DNA from: Thinopyrum elongatum | Taxonomy: Eukaryota > Streptophyta > Magnoliopsida > Poales > Poaceae | Direction: 5' to 3' | Assembly (NCBI GenBank): GCA_011799875.1 | Contig: CM022302.1 | Coordinates: 203,156,086-203,220,085 of the forward strand | Length of the DNA: 64,000 nucleotides | Part shown: one piece after another, positions 55,396 to 64,000 of the stretch | How positions within the stretch are numbered: position 1 is the first letter of the stretch | Layout: every line of letters starts with the position of its first letter | Notes under the pieces: model-generated | Told to the model about the DNA's origin: nothing | Databases searched by the model: none | The model's input: the letters and a program-made list of their open reading frames with translations, nothing else | Translations under genes and position numbers: made by a program

Positions 55396-55735
55396 CAAAC
55401 AGTTCATCCGAGTGAACTGTTTGCCCTCTATCACACACACCTTATTCTGGCTGATCATTTCTTTTGTGTTGCCTAATCACAAACAGTTCACCCGAGTGAA
55501 CTGTATGCCATATATCGCACACACCTTCATCTGGCTGCCCGTTTCTGTTGTTCCACCTCATCACAAACAAATTATCCGAGTGAACTGTATGCCATATATC
55601 GCACACACCTTCATCTGGCTGCATGTTTCTGTTGTTCTGCCACATCACAAACAGTTCATTGTACTGAACCGTATGCCCCGCATCGCACACGCAACTAAAA
55701 TCCAAACTGTGTTTGATGTATCCGCCATCGCAAAC
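55396..55735 (+). repeat. CACTA right subterminal repeat, 84-bp units
   Basis: Four units with CAAACAGTTCAnCCGAGTGA start at 55,396, 55,480, 55,564 and 55,648, exactly 84 bases apart. The part GTTTCTGTTnT before each unit is the sequence into which Copia-C inserted. Related sequence lies at 40,620-40,741 and 38,950-39,190. Confidence 0.9.
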
Positions 55736-55807
55736 ATTTTGCATCTTTTTTGACGGTTTTGTTACATCATAGTTTGTGATTATTGCATCGCACATAGTTT
55801 CGTCGAA

Positions 55808-55852
55808 GGGTCTCTGATTGTAGTGTCGCGTTAGCAGCATCCTGAAGTAGTG
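55808..55852 (-). repeat. CACTA right terminal inverted repeat
   Basis: The reverse complement starts CACTACTTCAGGATGCTGCT and pairs imperfectly with the left end at 28,993. A second internal TAGTG (55,821-55,825) starts a similar CACTACAATC motif. Confidence 0.8.
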
Positions 55853-55855
55853 GGA
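55853..55855 (+). other. Target site duplication GGA (right) of the CACTA element
   Basis: Matches 28,990-28,992. The Gypsy-B LTR resumes at 55,856. Confidence 0.9.
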
Positions 55856-57310
55856 CTAACCTATTGACATAGTGCCCAGTGCTAGTTGCTGTTTTCTGCT
55901 TGTTTTTTACTTTGCAGAATATAAATACCAAACAAAGTCCAAATGCAACGAAACTTTTTGGAGATTTTTTTCTAGACAGAAGACACCCAGGGAGCCAAAG
56001 AAGTGCACGGGAGGAGGCCCATGGGGCCCACTAGGCACCAAGGCGCGCCAGAAGGCCCACGCGTGCCCTGGTGTGTAGTGGGCACCACGGGAAGATTCTC
56101 CACCGCCATCCACCTCAATAAATACTCTAAAATCCCCAAAACCCCAGGGGAGTCGACGAAACACAATTCCAGCCGCCGCAAGTTCCAGAAGCACAAGATC
56201 CCATCTAGAGGCCTTTTCCGGCACTCTGCCGGAGGGGTCAACGATCACGGAGGGGTTCTTCATCATCCTTGCTGCCCCTCCGATGATGCGTGAGTAGTTT
56301 ACCACGGACCTACGGGTCCGTAGGTAGTAGCTAGATGGCTTCTTCTCTCTTTTTGATCTTCAATACAATGTTCTCCTCGATGTTCTTGTAGATCTATTCG
56401 ATGTAATGACTTTTTGCGGTGTGTTTGTTGGGATCCGAAGAATTGTGAGTTTATGATCAGGTCTATCCATGAATATTATTTGAGTCTTTGCTGAACTCTT
56501 TTATGCATGATTGTTATAGCCTCGTATTTCTTCTTCGAAACTTTGGTTTGGTTTGGCCAACTAGATTGATTTTTCTTGCCATGGGAAGAGGTGCTTTGTG
56601 ATGGGTTCGATCTTGCAGTGCTCAATATCAGTGACAGAAGGAGACATGACACGCATGTATCATTGCCATTAAGGATAAAAAGATGGGGTCTATTCCTACA
56701 TGAATAGATCTTGTCTACATCATGTCATCGTTCTTATTGCATTACTCCGTTTTTCCATGAACTTAATACACTAGATGCATGCTGGATAGCGGTCGATGTG
56801 TGGAGTAATAGTAGTAGATGCAGGTAGGAGTCGGTCTACTAATATTGGACGTGATGCCTATATACATGATCATTGCCTTGGATATCGTCACAATTATTTG
56901 CTTTTCTGTCAATTGCCCAACAGTAATTTGTTTAACCACCGTATGCTATTTTCTCGAGAGAAGCCTCTAGTGAAATCTACGGCCCCCGGGTCTATTTTCC
57001 TATCATATAAAACCAAAAATACCTTGCTGTGTTTTTCCTTTATTTATTTTATTTTGTGTTTTAGTTAGATCTATTCATCAAATCTCATACAATTTAATCT
57101 ATCTCAATACCGAGGAGGGATTGACAACCCCTCTTACGTGTTGGGTTGCAAATATTTGTTGTTTGTGTGCAGGTGCTGTTTACATAGTGTTGCTTGGTTC
57201 TCCTACTGGATTGATAAGCTTGGTTTTATAACTGAGGGAAATACTTACCTTTACTGTGCTGTATCATCCTCTCCTCTTCGGGGAATTACCAACGCAGATA
57301 CAAGCAATCT
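55856..57310 (+). repeat. Gypsy-B 5' LTR, remainder
   Basis: Continues the LTR from 28,992. It aligns with 60,926-62,339 of the 3' LTR. The 3' LTR lacks about 45 bases near 61,620 that are present here. It ends CAAGCAATCT, where the 3' LTR has CAAGCAATCA. Confidence 0.9.
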
Positions 57311-57320
57311 AGAAGAATTT

Positions 57321-57338
57321 CTGTCGCCGTTGCCGGAG
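57321..57338 (+). other. Primer binding site of Gypsy-B, degenerate
   Basis: CTGTCGCCGTTGCCGGAG resembles the tRNA-Asp site TGGCGCCGTTGCCGGGGA of Gypsy-A and Gypsy-C but differs at several bases, which would weaken priming. Confidence 0.6.
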
Positions 57339-57522
57339 AGACATCATCAACATCTATTAGGTTCCTACGCACAAACTCTCATCTACATGCAATTACTTTA
57401 TTTGCCATTTGCCTCTCATTTTCATCTCCCCCACTTCTAAAACGTTTTTGCAAAAATACAAAAATATTTTTTGTTTGCCTTTTTCTTGTTTGCTTTTTTG
57501 TTTGCTTGCCCACTTTATCATT

Positions 57523-58290
57523 ATGAAACAAAGGGGAGGAGAAAATTTGAGAGATGCTTGGTTTAGGATTTGCAATGCTGATAATATGTCAACTCGTAAG
57601 CAATCTACTACCGTTCTTCTTCGTAATTTTTATGTGGGAATCACCACTTGGTATAGATTTGTTCTTGACACTATTACCAAAGGGAATTTCTTGTTGTGTC
57701 CCTCCATGGATGCTTTTAATGCTATGGGAAACTTAGTGGGATCACCACCTATCATTATCAATGAAACGATTTTAACTCTTGAGCATGTTATGCAAAGGCT
57801 AGATGCTATTGAAAAGAAAATGCTCACTGATGAACACTTTGAAAATTTGGATAAAAGGATCCATAATCTTGCTAATCGAATTGGATCGAAGGTAGGAGAT
57901 ACTATTAAATTACTAAAAGAGAAAAACCATGCAGTTAATGAAAGGGTAGAAGAGAGCCCTGGTCGGATTGATAAGTTGGAAGAATTTTTTTGTAACTTGA
58001 GCTCGGCTTTTTCTTCCAATAAAACTATTGAAAAGACTCCTCCTAGTAATAATACTAAGTCTACCTATGTTTCTAAGAATAAGGGTGCCACTTCTAGTAG
58101 CAACCATGAAGATCTTAAGATGATTAGGGTTCACCCTGGTTTCGTAGACTTGATAAAAGAACCCATTTATGAAAACACACCTCTTGATTTTGTTCCTAGG
58201 AGTTTGATTATTAAAAACTTATATGCTAGAACTCCTATAAATTATGGTTGTGTGATTGAGGAGTTGGAAACTAAAGATGACAACACTTGA
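57523..58290 (+). CDS. gag: Gypsy-B gag-like protein (255 aa)
   Basis: The open frame starts at ATG 57,523 (MKQRGGENLRDAWFRICNA). An in-frame ATG at 57,409 is not favoured because it would add a hydrophobic leader from the untranslated region. The part LLRNFYVGITTWYRFVLDTI resembles the gag core of Athila-like plant Gypsy elements, where a NLRDAW...FYVGI pattern recurs. A coiled-coil-like stretch (about residues 85-160) and a Ser/Lys-rich linker follow. The end is reached without a protease. The protein is not the same gag as that of Gypsy-A, although LTRs and 3' region agree. No pol gene follows, so the element depends on enzymes in trans. Confidence 0.8.
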   Translation: MKQRGGENLRDAWFRICNADNMSTRKQSTTVLLRNFYVGITTWYRFVLDTITKGNFLLCPSMDAFNAMGNLVGSPPIIINETILTLEHVMQRLDAIEKKMLTDEHFENLDKRIHNLANRIGSKVGDTIKLLKEKNHAVNERVEESPGRIDKLEEFFCNLSSAFSSNKTIEKTPPSNNTKSTYVSKNKGATSSSNHEDLKMIRVHPGFVDLIKEPIYENTPLDFVPRSLIIKNLYARTPINYGCVIEELETKDDNT

Positions 58291-58303
58291 ATCTATGCAT
58301 TAT

Positions 58304-58353
58304 GCCTAGCTAGGGGCATAAAACAATAGCGCTTGTTGGGAGGCAACCCAATG
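58304..58353 (+). other. Conserved hairpin after the gag stop (Gypsy-B)
   Basis: CCTAGCTAGGGGC and TTGTTGGGAGGCAACCCAA, the same as at 6537-6590 in Gypsy-A and again just after the gag stop. Confidence 0.7.
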
Positions 58354-59227
58354 AATAAAATATTATTTTCTCTTTTTATTTCTGTTCTTGTGTGTTTACA
58401 CAATTATGCTATTGTAATGATTGTGTTTTTATGTTTCAATTAGTGTTTGTGCCAAGTAAAGCCTTTAGGATCATGTTGGGTGATAGTTGACTTGATCTTG
58501 TTGGAAAACAAAAACTTTTGCGTCCAGTAGCAGAATTGTTAAAAATCACTGAAGCGACGAAAAATTCCGAATTTTGTACACAAGATTGATATAAAAATTT
58601 CCTACGTTTTCCTAATGTTCCAATTTTTTTGGAGTTACAGAAGTATTGTTAAAGTACAGATTACTACGGACTGTTGTGTTTTTGACAGATTCTGTTTTCG
58701 TTGCATTGTGTGCTTATTTTGATGAATCTATGGATTGTATCGGGGGGTATAAGCCATGGTAAAGTTAGAACATAATAGGTATAATGCAATAATAAAATAT
58801 TAATGGGTTTGCAACAGTACTTAAAGTGGTGATTTGCTTTATTATACTAACGGATCTCACGAAGGTTTTATTAAGTTTTGTGTGATTGAAGTTTTCAAGT
58901 TTTGGATGAGATCACGATGGATGAAGGAATAAGGAGTGAAAAGAGACTAATCTTGGGGATGCCCATGGCACCCCAAGGTAATATTCAAGGAGTACCAAGC
59001 AACTAAGCTTGGGGATGCCCCGGAAGGCATCTCCTCTTTCTTCTAACGACCATCGGTAATTTTACTTGGAGCTATATTTTTATTCGTCACATATCATGAG
59101 TTTTGCTTGGAGCATCTTGTATTATATGAGTCTTTGCTTGTTTTGATTTTTAGTTTGCCACAATCATCCTTGCTGGACACACCTATTTGAGAGAGCCATA
59201 ATGATGCCATGATTTGTTAGAATTGCT

Positions 59228-59485
59228 GTATGTGCTTCACTTAAACATTTTGAGCTATGGAATTGCTCTAGTGCTTCACTTAAACTTTTTGAGCTATGGA
59301 ATTGCTCTAATGCTTCACTTATATCTTTTTGAGCACAGTGGTGCTTTAATGCTCTCATGCTTCACTTAGATTATTTTGAGAGTTAGTAAAATTTTAAAGA
59401 AATATCCTCTCATGTTTCACTTATATTATTTTGAGAGATGAAAATTTTGAAGAAATATTTATGCTCTTGTGCTTCACTTAAATTT
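59228..59485 (+). repeat. CTTCACTTA array in Gypsy-B
   Basis: CTTCACTTA or a close variant at 59,235, 59,274, 59,313, 59,360, 59,415 and 59,472, each followed by a TTTTGAG motif. The units are 38-57 bases. A shorter version is present in Gypsy-A at 7459-7590. Confidence 0.75.
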
Positions 59486-60819
59486 GTTTGAGAGCCTTGT
59501 TTGTAGCAATGGTAATATATGAAATTAGCCCCAAAGTAATAGATATTCAAGGGGGATATAATAAAAACTTTCATGAAGATCATTAGATATTATAAACTTG
59601 ATTCCTTGTAATAGTTTTGAGATATGGAGATAGTAATATGTGAGTCATGTTGGTGAGTAATTATGCTTAGTAAGAATATTGGTGTTAAGGTTTGTGATTC
59701 CCTATGCAAGCACGAGAGTTAATAGTTATGCAATGAAGTTATATCCTACTTGTGGTGCATTATTCGGTGTTAGTTATGTTTAATGCTCGTTTATGATCGT
59801 TTTCGTTTTTTGGTTGGTTGCTTCTCAATCTATTTGCTAGCCTTTCCTTGTACTAAGCGGGAATACTGCTTGTAGATCCAAACTCTTTAAACCAAGTTGT
59901 GCCAAATGAGGCCACCATACCTACCTATATGCAGTATTTCCATGCTGTTCCAAGTAAATTTGTATGTGCCAACTCTAATTTTCAAAATGAATTTCCTTTG
60001 TGTGTGCCCGTACCGCTCATGAAGTGGCAGGGGGTGGCCAGTATTTTCCATGCTAGATATTTTATTCTAAAGATGAGTGTTTATTCACTTGTCATTGCAT
60101 GAGAGTGTGGCGGTAATAGGGATGCATAGTCCCAAAATGATTTTTTTACTTTATGTTGTCAAATAATAATTTCCTTTGAAAGTGTTGGTATGGAAGGCAC
60201 CCATGTATACGGCTAGCCCTGGATTGTGAAAGAATGGTGGAAAAAGGAATAAACTTTATTTTATGTTTGGGAACCACCTATGATTTGTCTAGCATGGAAA
60301 GTATTGGGAATTCTTGGTCGTTTTCGTTGACAGGAAAAGCATGCCTCTCAAAACAATTTTATCTCTCAATTTAATCTTTGAGCTCTGGCACCTCTACAAA
60401 TCTCTGCTTCCCTCTGCGAAGGGCCTATCTATTTACTTTTATGCAATTTTTATTTTTATTGAGTCTCCATCTTCTCTTATAAAGCACCAACTAGGGAACA
60501 CTATTATCATACTTGTGCATTGGGCATAGCTAATATTTGAGTGTGTTTCATGAATGGATCAATGACTGAGCATAATGGGCTAGGGATAGCTTTCTTTAGT
60601 GTTGATATTTTGAAAGACATGGTTGCTTGTTGATATGCTTGAGTATTGATGTCCTCATGTCAATTATAGACTATTGCTTTGAATCATCTAAAAGTGCAAA
60701 TGTCCATGCTACAAAAGAAAAGAATATGCGATGAACATGTTAGGCAGCATTCTACATCAAAAATTCTATTTTTATCATTTACCTACTCGAGGACGAGCAG
60801 GAATTAAGCTTGGTGATGC

Positions 60820-62339
60820 TGATACGTCTCCAACATATCTATAATTTTTTATTGTTTCATGCTTTTATATTATCAATCTTGGATGTTTTATATTCATTTA
60901 CTAGCAACTTTATAGCATTTTTTGGGACTAACCGATTGACATAGTGCCCAGTGCCAGTTGCTGTTTTCTGCTTATTTTTTACACTGCAGAATATCAATAC
61001 AAAATGAAGTCCAAATGCAACGAAACTTTTTGGAGATTTTTTCCTGGACAGAAGACACCCAAGGAGCCAAATAAGTGCACGGGAGGAGGCCCATGGGGCC
61101 CACTAGGCACCCGGGCGCGCGAGAAGGCCCAGGCACACCCTGGTGGGTAGTGGGCACCACGGGAAGCTTCTCCACCGCCATCCACCTCTATAAATACTCT
61201 AAAATCCCCAAAACCCCAGGGGAGTCGACGAAACACAATTCTAGATGCCGCAAGTTCCAGAACCACGAGATCCAATCTAGAGGCCTTTTCCGGCACTCTG
61301 CCGGAGGGGTCAACCATCACGGAGGGTTCTTCATCATCCTTGCTGCCCCTCCGATGATGCGTGAGTAGTTTACCATAGACCTACGGGTCCGTAGGTAGTA
61401 GCTAGATGGCTTCTTCTCTCTTTTTGATCTTCAATACAATTTTCTCCTCGATGTTCTTGGAGATCTATTCGGTGTAATGACTTTTTGCGGTGTGTTTGTT
61501 GGGATCCGATGAATTGTGAGTTTATGATCAGATCTATCCATGAATATTATTTGAGTCTTTGTTGAACTCTTTTATGCATGATTGTTATAGCCTCCTATTT
61601 CTTTTCCGAAACTTTGGTTTGGGAAGTGGTGCTTTGTGATGGGTTTGATCTTGCGGTGCTCCATCTCAGTGACAGAAGGAGACATGACTCGCATGTATCG
61701 TTGCCATTAAGGATAAAAAGATGGGGTCTATTCCTACACGAATAGATCTTGTCTACATCATGTCATTGTTCTTATTGCATTACTCCGTTTTCCATGAACT
61801 TAATATACTAGATGCATGCTGGATAGCAGTCGATGTGTGGAGTAATAGTAGTAGATGCAGTCAGGAGTCGGTCTACTAATCTTGGACGTGATGCCTATAT
61901 ACATGATCATTGCCTTGGATATCATCATAATTATTTTCTTTTCTGTCAATTGCCCAACAGTAATTTGTTTAACCACCGTATGCTATTTTTAAGGCTCTAG
62001 TGAAACCTATAGCCCCCGGGTCTATTTTCCTATCATATAAAACCAAAAATACCATGCTGCTTTTTCCTTTATTTAATTTAATTTGTGTTTTAGTTAGATC
62101 TATTCATCAAATCTCATACAATTTAAGCTATCTCAATATCGAGGAGGGATTGACAACCCCTCTTACGCGTTGGGTTGCAAGTATTTGTTGTTTGTGTGCA
62201 GGTGTTGTTTACATAGTGTTGCTTGGTTCTCCTATTGGATTGATAACCTTGGTTTCATAACTAAGGTTAATACTTACCTTTGTTGTGCTGCATCATCCTC
62301 TCCTCTTCGGGGAATTACCAATGCAGATACAAGCAATCA
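60820..62339 (+). repeat. Gypsy-B 3' LTR
   Basis: Starts TGATACGTCTCCAACATATC and ends AAGCAATCA, followed by ATACC. Its unbroken TTTTTTGGGACTAACC (about 60,913-60,928) is the empty-site equivalent for the CACTA insertion in the 5' LTR. Confidence 0.93.
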
Positions 62340-62344
62340 ATACC
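62340..62344 (+). other. Target site duplication ATACC (right) of Gypsy-B
   Basis: Matches 28,881-28,885. Confidence 0.85.
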
Positions 62345-62607
62345 CCAAGACGAACTTTGTTCCTCAACAAGAGAAGTATGACCCCACTTCTTTTGAGGGA
62401 ACACAAGTTCAAGATGATCTTCCACCAAAAGACCACAAGCTAAAAGGAAAGGACAAGCTTCTAGAAATGATTGACTCATTTGAAGAAGCTCCTTAGGCCA
62501 TGGTCAAGTGGGTTCCCAAGACTATGTCAAGCTCTACTTCATCAAGTTCAACTAAAACTCCGAGGATTCCCATCAAGTTGATGTGGGTCCCAAAGAAGAA
62601 GAACTAG
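62345..62607 (+). pseudogene. Copia-A gag, part 3 (C-terminal)
   Basis: Continues the Copia-A gag frame after Gypsy-B with KTNFVPQQEKYDP. A TAG at 62,494-62,496 (FEEAP-stop) interrupts it, and homology goes on with VKWVPKTMSSS to LMWVPKKKN-stop at 62,605-62,607. The last residues are almost the same as the end of the Copia-B gag (MWVVKKKN). Confidence 0.85.
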
Positions 62608-64000
62608 AGTGTTCTTGAGGGTGACTCTGCCAACATACTTCACTCATATTCATTTTGGCAAGGACTTGTGCAATCAACTTTCATATCTTGCACTAGTTCA
62701 TGGAGTCACAAACCCTCTTGTTGGTAAGACAAGGGACAAGGTAACCTAATGCTTTCATGGACATCATCATATGTGCAATTCAATCTATGTCTATGGATAT
62801 CCTTGTATGTTCCTTGTGGGACTAACCCATGTAGGTATTGAAAGTGCAACACTCCAAAAGATTGCTCCAAATGATCTACATCAAGATTGAGCATCCACAT
62901 CTTCACTATCTACATGAAGTCATCATCGACAAAACCCAAGGTTAGTTCATCCCTCTGTGGGGGGATATCACATCTAGGGGGGCTTTGCTCTAAAAATTGA
63001 GCTAAAGCAACTCTAATGGTGTGAACACATTAATGCTTTATATAAAAGTGGTAACCCCAATTGTGCTTAAACGATGAGTATGACCTATGATCAAATGTTC
63101 TCATTTGACTCCTAAGTCAATATACTCATATATAGATGACCTCGTCACTGCCAATTGATTGATAGATGCTAGAATTGGTTGTGCATGCTTTATCACATAT
63201 TTCACTTGCTATTTTATTGTGTGAGCATGTTGGTTGCATATTTTCTCCATTCGAGGGCATCCATTTGTTGTTTTGTTTGTCTTCGTTTTTGTTGGCAAAA
63301 TGGATGGACAAGAATGCCTAAGAGCCTCCTCTAGCTATCTATGCTCTTCTTGTCTCAAATTCTTTTCATGCTATATCACAAAAATTGAACAAATTCTTTT
63401 CGGACCCTCCGGGTGAGGAGCACTCGGAGCCACCAATCCGTCAAGGGCTGACCCCCAAAACCTTCTTCATGCATTTCGGTCAGACCAATACACTCAAACT
63501 CGGTTGAACCAAAGTCATAAAGATTGATCTAGGTTTTCATCTCGGTGCTACCAATTAGACCAACTAGGTCCCACCGATTTGCTGTAACTGCACGCAGTTG
63601 CACATCTCGGTGCCACCGATTTGTTCCACTCGGTGCCACCGACAGCACATGGGTATATACTCCACGCGACCGTACATTGAAAATTACTTCAAACGCTACG
63701 ACTCCGCACCCCGTTGTTGCTGCCCCCTTGGTCTCCGGATCATTGGTGTCGTCTCCTGTGCGCCTTTGCCACATGAATCCACCACCGTCAACGGCAATAT
63801 GCCCCGTCGTTGCCGCCGTCGAGGATCTCCACCGAGTTAGGGTGAGATTTGATCTCCTCGTGCTTTCTTTCTCCGATTCAATGCACAAGGACAATGCCAT
63901 GTATCTTGCCATGATGGCAATACTTCTATCCACTAGATAAATTTGTTAGAATAGATTCGAGGAAAAATTTTAGGGTTAGGTTTCCGCCGAACGCATCTCA
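62608..64000 (+). other. Copia-A region downstream of gag, open at window end
   Basis: No protease, integrase or reverse transcriptase appears in the 1.4 kb after gag, although pol starts within 250 bases of gag in Copia-B and Copia-C. About 62,608-63,400 is A/T-rich without a frame. From 63,410 several CGGTGCCACCGA-type motifs occur, then a TATA-like GGGTATATACTCC (63,648-63,660) and a GC-richer stretch with a possible short exon (ATG near 63,774). This resembles the promoter of the third gene in Copia-B and Copia-C and suggests that Copia-A carries gag and a third gene but no pol. Confidence 0.55.
63410..63652 (+). repeat. Second cluster of CGGTnCCACCGA motifs in Copia-A
   Basis: About six exact or near copies (for example CTCGGTGCCACCGA at 63,607 and 63,628) directly upstream of the TATA-like box at 63,648. 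The layout is the same as in the LTR at 11,380-11,812. Confidence 0.7.

Larger units (their letters stand above)
28993..55852. mobile_element. CACTA-type DNA transposon carrying host gene pieces
   Basis: The element starts CACTCGTACAGCGAGGTGCT and its other end, reverse-complemented, starts CACTACTTCAGGATGCTGCT. The two align as an imperfect terminal inverted repeat (CACT...CAG...TGCTA). It is flanked by GGA. Subterminal tandem repeats (45-bp units on the left, 84-bp units on the right) are typical of the superfamily. Without Copia-C it is about 12.2 kb. I find no transposase frame, so it is probably non-autonomous. Its interior holds a B3-type gene piece (-), an eight-unit 340-bp repeat, an F-box pseudogene (+) and an exonuclease-like gene (+). 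Confidence 0.88.
58291..60819 (+). other. Gypsy-B 3' noncoding region
   Basis: It holds the GGGAGGCAACCC hairpin (58,337-58,348), ATCGGGGGGTATAAGCCATGG, an array of CTTCACTTA motifs and a final polypurine-like AAGCTTGGTGATGC before the 3' LTR. Open frames such as 60,314-60,529 are short and not shared with Gypsy-A, so I do not call genes. Confidence 0.7.
28886..62339 (+). mobile_element. Gypsy-B: non-autonomous Gypsy element, split by the CACTA insertion
   Basis: The element has a 5' LTR (28,886-28,992 plus 55,856-57,310), a degenerate tRNA-Asp-like primer site, one gag-like gene (57,523-58,290), a long 3' noncoding region and a 3' LTR (60,820-62,339). It is flanked by ATACC. Its own length without the CACTA is about 6.6 kb. 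No protease, integrase or reverse transcriptase is present. The LTR and 3' noncoding region match Gypsy-A, a Sabrina/WHAM-like Triticeae type (family name from memory). The first LTR bases are TA instead of TG, while the 3' LTR keeps TG. Confidence 0.9.

Noticed and set aside
55821..55825. Internal TAGTG as the right end of the CACTA
   Set aside because: The flanking bases there do not match the Gypsy-B LTR. The TAGTG at 55,848-55,852 is followed directly by GGA and the LTR continuation.
60314..60529. 71-codon frame in the Gypsy-B 3' region as a gene
   Set aside because: Not kept in Gypsy-A, no recognisable motif, and A/T-rich composition like the surroundings.
63529..63940. Overlapping frames on both strands near the window end
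   Set aside because: They overlap the CGGT/ACCG motif cluster and promoter-like region of Copia-A. Which, if any, is coding cannot be settled without sequence to the right.

Overview
The window looks like plant nuclear DNA from a grass of the wheat/barley tribe (Triticeae). This is inferred from repeat types I recognise: Copia elements with initiator-Met primer sites and Sirevirus traits, pol-less Gypsy elements with a tRNA-Asp-like primer site, a CACTA transposon with subterminal repeats, and a Stowaway MITE. Almost all of the 64 kb is transposable element. I see no rRNA or tRNA gene, no bacterial feature and no undisturbed single-copy host gene.

Left part (1-11,027). A long-LTR fragment (1-2313) abuts a minus-strand fragment of a Copia LTR (2314-2945). 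Two truncated Gypsy copies follow in opposite orientation, Gypsy-A (+, about 2946-9032) and Gypsy-C (-, about 9033-11,027). They form a 2-kb inverted repeat.

Right part (11,028-64,000). This is one Copia element (Copia-A) that is still open at the window end and carries a nested stack. Copia-B (+, 13,788-28,096, TSD ATACT) sits inside the Copia-A gag. Gypsy-B (+, 28,886-62,339, TSD ATACC) sits further along the same gag. A CACTA transposon (28,993-55,852, TSD GGA) sits inside the 5' LTR of Gypsy-B. Copia-C (-, 40,747-55,372, TSD GTTTC) sits inside a subterminal repeat of the CACTA. The host reading frame or the empty site can be read across each break, so the order of events is Copia-A, then Copia-B and Gypsy-B, then CACTA, then Copia-C.

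Gene content. Copia-B and Copia-C are two copies of one large Sirevirus-like family (14.3 and 14.6 kb). Each has a gag of about 870 codons, a separate pol, and downstream of pol a third gene of about 1,235 codons with its own TATA box and a leader intron. Copia-B keeps an open gag but has a broken pol and third gene. Copia-C has an open pol and a nearly open third gene but a broken gag. The CACTA has no visible transposase. It carries three pieces of host-type genes: a B3-domain gene (broken), an F-box/FBD gene (broken) and an open reading frame of the 3'-5' exonuclease family that has lost expected catalytic acids. A truncated second copy of the exonuclease gene tail lies between the last two.
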